DNA of 38,539 bases from Candidatus Kutchimonas denitrificans (GTDB taxonomy: Bacteria; Gemmatimonadota; Gemmatimonadetes; Palauibacterales; KS3-K002), in contig JAACAK010000002.1 of the NCBI GenBank assembly GCA_011774835.1, forward strand, positions 115,960-154,498. The letters run 5' to 3'. Position 1 is the stretch's first letter, and each line of letters begins with the position of its first letter. This document shows positions 33,651-38,539 of this stretch, piece after piece. Below the pieces are notes generated by a model. That model was not told where the DNA came from. It ran no database searches and saw nothing but the letters and a program-made list of their open reading frames with translations. The position numbers were made by a program, and so were the translations under genes.

Positions 33651-34373
33651 ATGAACAAATTGCGACGATTTGCAGCATGCGCCGCGGCCCTCTGCGTGCT
33701 GACAGGAAGCGTGCAGGGTCAGGAGAGTGAGACAGGAGAGGCCCGGCGGTGGGCCATCACCTTGAACATCGGCTGGAGTCCGGGCGAACCGCCGTCCGGG
33801 ACTCTGGAAGAGGCGATGATCGCCGGCGATCTCGACGACGTGAGCCCCAGAACGTGTATCCTGTTGGTCTGCAGCGGCGACCAGCCGCACCCACAGACCA
33901 TCGGTTCCCAAGGCATCGCCAGCGCGATCAGCTTGAGCTACCGGGCGAATGGCTGGCTCGAGCTCCGGGGCGTTTGGGCCGGCGGCGGCGAGTACCCGGA
34001 GACCGTTGGGTACGGCACCGGCGTCGGTTGGCTCCGGTTGACCCCGTCGCTCCAAACCGTCGCACTCATCCCGGCGTTCCACATCGACGGCGTGATCCAC
34101 GTCGGGGCCGGCCCAGCGATGAGCCTGGCCACGCTCGATGACAGTGAGGGAGAACGCTACCGAAAGATCGCGCCGGGCGCCGTGCTCAGCGCTGGCCTGC
34201 GCTTGCCGCCCGGCACCCGTTTCTTCATCGAGTTCACTGGAGCTTACCGCTACATCGCACCGGTCGACTTCGGCTCCATCGAGCTGCCGGACTCGAGCAG
34301 CGACTACCTGCCCGACGTCCGCATGGACTTCAGCCACGCGATGCTCGCGGTGGGCCTCGGGGTGCGCTTCTGA
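33651..34373 (+). CDS. Outer-membrane beta-barrel protein
   Basis: This is a 240-residue protein with AGGAGG 8 bases before the ATG at 33651. Residues 1-24 are a signal peptide (RFAACAAALCVLTGSVQGQ). The rest alternates hydrophobic and polar residues with many Gly and aromatic residues (RWAITLNIGWSPG; GWLELRGVWAGGGEYPE; RFFIEFTGAYRYIAPV) and ends in GLGVRF. A terminal Phe preceded by alternating residues is the C-terminal signal of barrel proteins recognised by the BAM machinery. The size suits an 8- to 10-strand barrel, like the small OmpA/OmpX-type group. Cargo or ligand unknown. The promoter and operator further downstream (34451) belong to the next transcription unit. Confidence 0.75.
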   Translation: MNKLRRFAACAAALCVLTGSVQGQESETGEARRWAITLNIGWSPGEPPSGTLEEAMIAGDLDDVSPRTCILLVCSGDQPHPQTIGSQGIASAISLSYRANGWLELRGVWAGGGEYPETVGYGTGVGWLRLTPSLQTVALIPAFHIDGVIHVGAGPAMSLATLDDSEGERYRKIAPGAVLSAGLRLPPGTRFFIEFTGAYRYIAPVDFGSIELPDSSSDYLPDVRMDFSHAMLAVGLGVRF

Positions 34374-34450
34374 TGGGCGTCGCTAGCCGTCCAGCAGGAC
34401 GAGAGAGATCGATCAAGGGATCCTCACCGGGGCCGCTCATCTGCTCAACC

Positions 34451-34479
34451 TTGACAGGCGGCCGGCAAGCCGGCATAAT
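34451..34479 (+). promoter_or_regulatory. Near-perfect sigma-70 promoter for the sulfurtransferase leader
   Basis: TTGACA (34451-34456, 6/6) and CATAAT (34474-34479, 5/6) are spaced by exactly 17 bases. Transcription would start near 34486. This is the best promoter match in the window and stands out in GC-rich DNA. Its first transcribed region is an AT-rich patch covered by the operator. Confidence 0.7.
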
Positions 34480-34501
34480 GATGAAAACGAGAATCATTAT
34501 C
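34475..34501 (+). promoter_or_regulatory. Fur-box-like operator over the -10 and start point
   Basis: GAAAACGAGAATCATTATC (34483-34501) matches the classical 19-base Fur box at 16 of 19 positions. In addition ATAATGAT (34475-34482) and ATCATTAT (34493-34500) are a perfect 8-base inverted repeat with a 10-base spacer. The site overlaps the -10 box and the predicted start, the usual place for iron-dependent repression by a Fur-family protein. A manganese- or zinc-type family member (Mur/Zur) is less likely but possible. Confidence 0.6.
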
Positions 34502-34529
34502 GTTTGACCCTATCCGTCTGAAACGTGCG

Positions 34530-34607
34530 ATGACGTTCGAGTCCCTCAACAGCGCTGGCTGTACCTGCCGCGGATCCGCTCCGCCGGGGCGCCAGCTGCG
34601 GCTGTAA
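34530..34607 (+). CDS. Possible Cys-containing leader peptide upstream of the sulfurtransferase
   Basis: A 25-codon ORF lies inside the leader RNA. It reads [15 protein letters not shown], then [10 protein letters not shown], with Cys at codons 11 and 13 (TGT ACC TGC). It ends at TAA 28 bases before the hairpin at 34635. No good ribosome binding site is visible, which is its main weakness. Cysteine-sensing leader peptides are known in mycobacteria upstream of sulfur genes. Here the downstream genes handle sulfur, and the ORF sits where such a peptide should be. It could equally be a chance ORF. Confidence 0.35.
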   Translation: MTFESLNSAGCTCRGSAPPGRQLRL

Positions 34608-34634
34608 GTCGAGCGTCCAGCTCCAGCCATCGAA

Positions 34635-34668
34635 GCGGCCCCGGCAGATGCCGGGGCCGCGTCTTTAT
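34635..34668 (+). terminator. Leader hairpin, possible attenuator upstream of the sulfurtransferase gene
   Basis: A perfect 11-bp GC-rich stem (34635-34645 with 34650-34660) with a 4-base loop AGAT is followed by GTCTTTAT, a short T-rich tail. It lies between the promoter and the sulfurtransferase ATG. The left arm can instead pair over 8 bases with GCCGGGGC (34583-34590) in the leader ORF, an arrangement typical of transcription attenuators. The tail is weaker than in a strong terminator, so termination may be partial. Confidence 0.5.
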
Positions 34669-34680
34669 GGGACGATCGTC

Positions 34681-34696
34681 GGCCCCGGCCGGGGCC
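34681..34696 (+). repeat. Perfect 16-base palindrome before the sulfurtransferase gene
   Basis: GGCCCCGGCCGGGGCC is self-complementary and its arms repeat those of the hairpin at 34635-34660. It lies 14 bases before the Shine-Dalgarno-like GAGGTG (34710-34715). It may compete in RNA folding or affect translation start. Confidence 0.6.
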
Positions 34697-34719
34697 GCAG
34701 CGGAAAAGCGAGGTGCGAT

Positions 34720-35598
34720 ATGACCGTCGAAACGGCAACCCCGATCGAGCAGCGAGGATACGTTCACCCCGAGGTGCTGGTCTCCACCGACTGGGTGGCG
34801 GAACGCCTGGACGACCCCAGGGTTCGGATCATCGAATCGGACGAGGACGTCCTTCTGTACGAGGTGGGCCACATCCCCGGCGCGGTGAAACTGGACTGGG
34901 TGGCCGATCTGAACGACCCGGTCATCCGCGACTACGTGGACCGCGAGCGGATGCAGGAGCTTCTTCGGTCGAAGGGGATCAACAAGGACACGACCATCGT
35001 GTTCTACGGCGACAAGAACAACTGGTGGGCCACCTACGCCTTCTGGGTGTTCCGGCTGTTCGGGGTCGAGAACCTGCGGGTCATGGACGGCGGCCGCGCG
35101 CGTTGGGAGGAGGAAGGGCGGCCGCTGGTCACCGAGACGCCGGACTACCCCGAAGGCGACATCGAGCTGGGGGCGCGTGACGACTCGAAGATCCGCGCAT
35201 TCCGCGACGACGTGTTGTCGCACGTCCGCGCCGAGAACCCGCTGGTCGACGTGCGCAGCCCCGAGGAGTATCGGGGCGAGCGGCTCCACATGCCCGACTA
35301 CCCGAACGAGGGCGCGCTGCGCGGCGGCCACATCCCCGGCGCCCGCAACATCCCGTGGAGCCGGGCGGTGGATCCGGAGACGCACACGTTCTACCCGGCC
35401 GATGTGCTGAAGGAGATCTATCTGGAGGAGCAGAAGCTGTTGGCCGATGATGACGTCGTCGCCTACTGCCGGATCGGCGAGCGGTCGTCGCACACCTGGT
35501 TCGTGCTGACGTACCTGCTGGGCTTCGACAAGGTGCGGAACTACGACGGCTCGTGGACCGAGTGGGGCAACACGGTCCGCGCGCCGATCGAGCGCTGA
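34720..35598 (+). CDS. Two-domain sulfurtransferase (thiosulfate/3-mercaptopyruvate type)
   Basis: This is a 292-residue protein with two rhodanese domains, at about 15-140 and 165-285. The ATG at 34720 has GAGGTG 5 bases upstream; earlier in-frame codons fall in the leader hairpin. The first domain has lost its active-site Cys ([22 protein letters not shown]). The second keeps it in [15 protein letters not shown], with Cys250 in the CRxGxRS loop typical of thiosulfate sulfurtransferase. [19 protein letters not shown] and [16 protein letters not shown] are CH2-type rhodanese motifs. It is cytoplasmic and carries sulfane sulfur, probably to the neighbouring SufU-like protein, whose gene begins 5 bases downstream. 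Confidence 0.92.
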   Translation: MTVETATPIEQRGYVHPEVLVSTDWVAERLDDPRVRIIESDEDVLLYEVGHIPGAVKLDWVADLNDPVIRDYVDRERMQELLRSKGINKDTTIVFYGDKNNWWATYAFWVFRLFGVENLRVMDGGRARWEEEGRPLVTETPDYPEGDIELGARDDSKIRAFRDDVLSHVRAENPLVDVRSPEEYRGERLHMPDYPNEGALRGGHIPGARNIPWSRAVDPETHTFYPADVLKEIYLEEQKLLADDDVVAYCRIGERSSHTWFVLTYLLGFDKVRNYDGSWTEWGNTVRAPIER

Positions 35599-35603
35599 CG
35601 AGG

Positions 35604-36119
35604 ATGGACCGCGAGACCGCGATCCTCCGACTGGTCGATCACTACAAGAACCCGCGCTGCAGCGGGGCCATCGAAGACGCCGACGTCAACATGCCGGGCG
35701 GCAACCCCGGCTGCGGCGACGTGGTGAACATCTACGTGAAGAGCGACGGCGAGCGGATCGAACGTGCCAGTTTCGTGGGCACGGGCTGCACGATCAGCCA
35801 GGCCGCCGCGTCGATCCTGCTCGATCGTGTGAACCGCGAGGAGCTGTCGTTCCAGGACGTGCTCGACTACGAGTACGACGACATGATCGATGAGCTGGGC
35901 CGCGACGTCGTCGGCTTCCGGCACCGCTGTGCCACCCTCGCCCTCGGCACGCTGAAGGCCGCGGTGAAGACGATCGAGATGGACGGCAAGCTGCGCACCG
36001 CTGGCCACAGCGAGGAGGACATCCGGCGGCTGCGCCAGCAGCTGGCCGCCCGGGCCGCCGGCGCTGGCCTGGTCGTCGGCGAAGACGCCGAGTCGACGAG
36101 CCGCGCCGGCGAAAGATGA
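35604..36119 (+). CDS. sufU: SufU/IscU-like iron-sulfur assembly protein
   Basis: This is a 171-residue NifU_N-fold protein. The conserved ligands are Cys37 and Asp39 (GNPGCGDVV), Cys62 (VGTGCTISQAAASIL) and Cys109 (GFRHRCATLAL). In B. subtilis SufU the matching residues bind zinc and accept sulfur from SufS; in IscU they hold a nascent cluster. The RxxCATLA segment favours SufU, but the Cys62-Cys109 gap (47) is nearer to IscU (43) than to SufU (62), so the characteristic SufU insertion appears shortened or missing. The C-terminal 30 residues are extra, Ala/Arg-rich and probably disordered. It is coupled to the sulfurtransferase upstream. No SufS or SufB gene lies in the window. Confidence 0.9.
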   Translation: MDRETAILRLVDHYKNPRCSGAIEDADVNMPGGNPGCGDVVNIYVKSDGERIERASFVGTGCTISQAAASILLDRVNREELSFQDVLDYEYDDMIDELGRDVVGFRHRCATLALGTLKAAVKTIEMDGKLRTAGHSEEDIRRLRQQLAARAAGAGLVVGEDAESTSRAGER

Positions 36120-36175
36120 CCATGCTTCGTTGGTCTATACGGGACTGTCGACCAGCTCGGCGTGGCTGGTGAAGT

Positions 36176-36577
36176 TCACGCGGTGCCCGGAGCGCGATCC
36201 GCCGCGCCGCCGGAGGTCTCCGCGTCCGCCGACGGAGCGCCCTCTCTCAGCCATTCACGGAACGACGGCGTGGCCAGGGCGTAGCGCCACTCGGCCAGGA
36301 CGTCCAGCGCCATGGCTCGGACCGCTCCGCTCGACAACTGCGCGTCGAGCTCGCCCAGCCAGGCCGTCTCGGACGTGCGGGCCAGGAGCCAGGCCTCGAA
36401 CTCGTCCGGTCCCGGATCCGCCCGCACGGCCGCCTCCATGATCCTGCGCTTGACGGTGATCCCCACGGCGTCGGGCCTCGTGTCCCGCTTGCGGCGACGG
36501 CGCCGGCCTTCCGACCCGGCGAGGGCGGCGATCAGCTGGCGGCAAATCTCGGCCGGGCGTGGCTCGCTCCCACTCAC
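36176..36577 (-). CDS. Unknown protein coupled to fdhE
   Basis: This is a 133-residue protein. The GTG at 36577 shares GTGA with the fdhE stop, so the two are translationally coupled; in-frame codons further upstream lie inside fdhE and look non-coding. It begins SGSEPRPAEICRQLIAALAG, has a basic run GRRRRRKRDTRP, and a central helical part (GPDEFEAWLLARTSETAWLG, then VRAMALDVLAEWRYALATPS). The C-terminus is Ala/Gly-rich and likely disordered. No signal peptide or membrane helix. I do not recognise the family. Position at the end of a formate dehydrogenase-type operon suggests a maturation or accessory role, but nothing in the sequence proves it. Confidence 0.65.
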   Translation of the reverse strand: MSGSEPRPAEICRQLIAALAGSEGRRRRRKRDTRPDAVGITVKRRIMEAAVRADPGPDEFEAWLLARTSETAWLGELDAQLSSGAVRAMALDVLAEWRYALATPSFREWLREGAPSADAETSGGAADRAPGTA

Positions 36578-37395
36578 GCGGTCCCCTCCCGATCGATCAC
36601 GCGCACCTCCAGCGCGGCGCCCGGGCCGGCTGGCCGGATGTAACCGCGCTCCATCGCGGCCAGATCGAACTCCAGCGTCTCGAGGTCGGCCAGCAGGAGC
36701 TCCGTGAGCGGCCGCGCCTGCAGCGTGGTCAGGCTCTTCAGGTAGCCGCGGCACGTCGCGCAGGTCTCCACCTTGCGCGTCTCCTCGCTGCCCTCGGGCA
36801 GCAGTGCACCGAGCTTCTCGTGATCGCTCTCCCCGCAGTGCGCGCAGCGGAGCCAGGTCATCCTCCAGGCCGAGCCGCAGCGCCCACAGCGGAGCAGGCG
36901 GGCGCGGTCGAGGCCGCGGATCTCGGCGAGGAGAGCTCGCGCGCCGCAGAGCGGGCAGTGGCCGTGCGGCCAGTGCTCCGGCAGGTCTGCCTTCCGGGCC
37001 CGGGCGGCGGCGGCGTAGAGGACGGGGAGCGCCAGGAATCCGGCCACCGCGTCGAGGCCTCCTTCCCGGCCCCCCACGCGGGCCGCGAGACCGGCGAGAC
37101 GCTCGGCATCGAAGCGCAGAGCGGACTCCAGCACGGCCACCGCATCGGATCGCGATACGGCGCCCGGCGGCGACGCGCTCTCCCCGTCCGCCGTGGCGGC
37201 CAGCAGCCGGGTCAAGAGCTCCTGTACGCGACGCCCGTCGACGCCGAGCGTCGCGCCGTGCAGCCGCGGCGCGCCGGGCGGCGCCGCGTCACCCGTGAGC
37301 GGAGCGTACCAGCCGTCGTCGGCCGCGTCCGTGGCGATGCGCAGCAGGCGCAGGTAGACCCGCGACTCGGGCTGCCGCTCCTCGATCGCCTTCAA
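36574..37395 (-). CDS. fdhE: Formate dehydrogenase maturation protein FdhE
   Basis: This protein has 273 residues from a TTG at 37395, which overlaps the upstream stop as TTGA; ATGs at 37440 and 37461 are alternatives that would overlap the lipoprotein gene by 49 or 70 bases. The helical N-terminal half carries VAGFLALPVLYAAAARARK. The zinc-binding half has paired motifs HCPLCGARA, LRCGRCGSAW, LRCAHCGESDHEKLG and CATCRGYLKSL. These four CxxC pairs are the FdhE signature; E. coli FdhE binds formate dehydrogenase before export and has about 309 residues. The adjacent NrfD-like subunit supports a membrane-bound formate dehydrogenase or related molybdoenzyme. Confidence 0.88.
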   Translation of the reverse strand: MKAIEERQPESRVYLRLLRIATDAADDGWYAPLTGDAAPPGAPRLHGATLGVDGRRVQELLTRLLAATADGESASPPGAVSRSDAVAVLESALRFDAERLAGLAARVGGREGGLDAVAGFLALPVLYAAAARARKADLPEHWPHGHCPLCGARALLAEIRGLDRARLLRCGRCGSAWRMTWLRCAHCGESDHEKLGALLPEGSEETRKVETCATCRGYLKSLTTLQARPLTELLLADLETLEFDLAAMERGYIRPAGPGAALEVRVIDREGTA

Positions 37396-37628
37396 TCGAG
37401 CGTCCGGTCCGTCCCGAATACCGATTCTGGTCCCGTGCATTCCCGTTTCGACACGGCGCATGGCGTCCGGTAGTACGGCCGCGCGCCGGCGTGGATCTCG
37501 ACGACCTCGCGTCGGTTGCCGACGTCCGCGCCCGGGTCACCACCCCGGACCCGGCTCGCCTCGGGGCTGCTGCAGCCGAGCGCGCCGACCGCCGCCAACA
37601 ACGCGACCGCAAGGACGGGGCGTCTCAT
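37392..37628 (-). CDS. Small lipoprotein, 78 residues, between nrfD-like gene and fdhE
   Basis: The ATG at 37628 shares ATGA with the NrfD-like stop. The leader RRPVLAVALLAAVGALGCSSP carries a lipobox-like ALGC followed by two Ser, so it should be anchored in a membrane through a modified Cys. The mature part is about 60 residues, with HAGARPYYRTPCAVSKREC, where the two further cysteines stand 7 residues apart. It overlaps the fdhE start by 4 bases. No family is recognised. Tight coupling on both sides suggests a function with the dehydrogenase complex. Confidence 0.65.
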   Translation of the reverse strand: MRRPVLAVALLAAVGALGCSSPEASRVRGGDPGADVGNRREVVEIHAGARPYYRTPCAVSKRECTGPESVFGTDRTLD

Positions 37629-38539
37629 GGCATCGCCACTCCGGAGCCGAGGGCGTAGATGCTCTCGGACGAGAAGATGATGAAGACCCGGAGCAGAAAG
37701 CCGCCGAACAGGACGAGCGCCGCGGCGGTCACCAGGCGACGGTCGACATGGCTCGCGGACCGGGCTTCCAGCACGAAGGGGACGACGATCCCCAGGATCA
37801 CCACGCCGAGGACCAGGAGCACGCCCCAGGCACTCACCAGCACCCCGGCCACGGAGCCCAGCGAGATCACCAGGACGATCAAAGCGAGGAGCTCCAGGGC
37901 CAAGGCGCCCCGGTCGACCCGGGAGAGCCAGTGCATCGACGCGGGATGACCGCCGCCGCGCCAGCGCGACATGAGGATCAGCGCCGCCGCCCCGGTGGAC
38001 GCGGCGGAAAAGATGAAGACCGCACCCACGAAATTGCTGTCCGCCCAGATCGGCCGGTTGGTCACCGAGAGCAGCACGCCGGTATAGCCTGCGAGGAAGA
38101 AACCCAGAAAGCTGCCGATGGCGCCGACCGCAGCGGCCAGCGGCCAGGCGATCGTCGCCTGGCTCAGGCGGCGGACCGGTTCCCAGCGGATCTTCCCCTC
38201 TTCGGCCAGCGCGCCGACGGTGGCGAGGAAAGCGAAGAGACCGAACAGCAAGAGCCCCCAGGCGCCCACCGACATCGGCGACCACGCCTTGAATATGAGC
38301 TGGCCGGTGTTGTTCTCGATGAGCATGTGCCAGAAGCGGAGCGGCCGCTTCAGGTCGAGGGTCAGCAGGATACCGCTCACCACCGCGCCGGCGAAGGCGA
38401 TGTAGTAGCCCTGCCGGACCACGGGCCGGTCCTCCGGAGCGCCGAACACGTGCAGCAGCGAGGCCAGGAAGAAGGCGCCGCCGGCGATCCCACCGATGTA
38501 GAAGTAGAAGGTGATGTACCACGCCCAGTGCGGCGACGA
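37625..38539 (-). CDS. NrfD-type membrane subunit of a molybdoenzyme, partial (N-terminus outside window)
   Basis: The frame is open from the window edge to the TGA at 37625, giving 304 visible residues. It begins HWAWYITFYFYIGGIAGGAFFLASLLHVF, the N-terminal NrfD motif (WYI..YF..GG.A.G). At least eight hydrophobic helices follow, with FWHMLIENN and WSPMSVGAWGLLLFGL as family hallmarks and a late RVFIIFSSESIYAL. NrfD/PsrC subunits bind quinones and link periplasmic oxidoreductases to the membrane pool. With FdhE next door, the complex is probably a formate dehydrogenase; a polysulfide or other molybdoenzyme is possible. Upstream catalytic and Fe-S subunits lie outside the window. Confidence 0.88.
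   Translation of the reverse strand, partial: SSPHWAWYITFYFYIGGIAGGAFFLASLLHVFGAPEDRPVVRQGYYIAFAGAVVSGILLTLDLKRPLRFWHMLIENNTGQLIFKAWSPMSVGAWGLLLFGLFAFLATVGALAEEGKIRWEPVRRLSQATIAWPLAAAVGAIGSFLGFFLAGYTGVLLSVTNRPIWADSNFVGAVFIFSAASTGAAALILMSRWRGGGHPASMHWLSRVDRGALALELLALIVLVISLGSVAGVLVSAWGVLLVLGVVILGIVVPFVLEARSASHVDRRLVTAAALVLFGGFLLRVFIIFSSESIYALGSGVAMP

Overview
The window is GC-rich bacterial chromosome with densely packed genes. I see no phage, transposase, CRISPR array or RNA gene. The gene content points to Gemmatimonadota, or less likely Acidobacteriota. The pointers are a PadR regulator with two large orphan FtsX/MacB-type permeases (the ADOP family), an ECF sigma factor of the type common in Acidobacteria and Planctomycetes, a BNR/sortilin-like beta-propeller exoprotein, large TPR proteins with a FlgO/TolB-like domain, FIMAH-like C-terminal domains, and menaquinone rather than ubiquinone synthesis. 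This placement is an inference from gene families.

Layout. 1-1696 (-): secreted BNR-repeat protein, cut by the window edge. 1906-4097 (+): small membrane protein, VOC-type ring-cleaving dioxygenase and site-2 protease-like peptidase. 4207-6594 (+): membrane-anchored TPR protein. 6627-7308 (+): promoter plus RHH antitoxin and Doc/Fic toxin. 7395-7865 (-): GspG-like orphan. 8697-14646 (-): PadR regulator with its likely operator, then two permeases. 14719-16071 (-): selenium-binding protein/methanethiol oxidase with a strand-specific terminator hairpin and a hairpin in its leader. 16187-19691 (+): ECF sigma factor, a 61-residue basic protein and a second TPR protein paralogous to the first.

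19888-28020 (+) is a complete seven-gene run for menaquinone head-group synthesis and prenylation, menF-menD-menH-menB-menA-menC-menE. Most junctions overlap, so it is almost certainly one translationally coupled operon; the methyltransferase MenG and a dedicated thioesterase are not in the window. 28131-30707 (+) encodes an exported S9-like hydrolase, a DoxX-like membrane protein and an exported protein with a FIMAH-like tail. It meets head-on an opposite-strand pair (33165-30714) made of a lipoprotein with a LAS-type metallopeptidase signature and a second FIMAH-like protein. 33651-34373 (+) is a likely outer-membrane barrel.

The most interesting stretch is 34451-36119 (+). A near-perfect sigma-70 promoter is overlapped by a Fur-box-like operator. 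It is followed by a 25-codon ORF with two near-adjacent Cys codons, then an 11-bp GC hairpin with a short T-rich tail whose left arm can pair with the leader ORF instead. After that come a two-domain sulfurtransferase and a SufU/IscU-like protein. This looks like an iron-controlled, cysteine-sensing attenuator in front of a sulfur-delivery/Fe-S operon. It is an inference from sequence and could be tested directly.

36176-38539 (-) is part of a formate dehydrogenase-type locus: an NrfD-like membrane subunit (cut by the window edge), a 78-residue lipoprotein, FdhE and an unknown protein, all joined by 4-bp overlaps.
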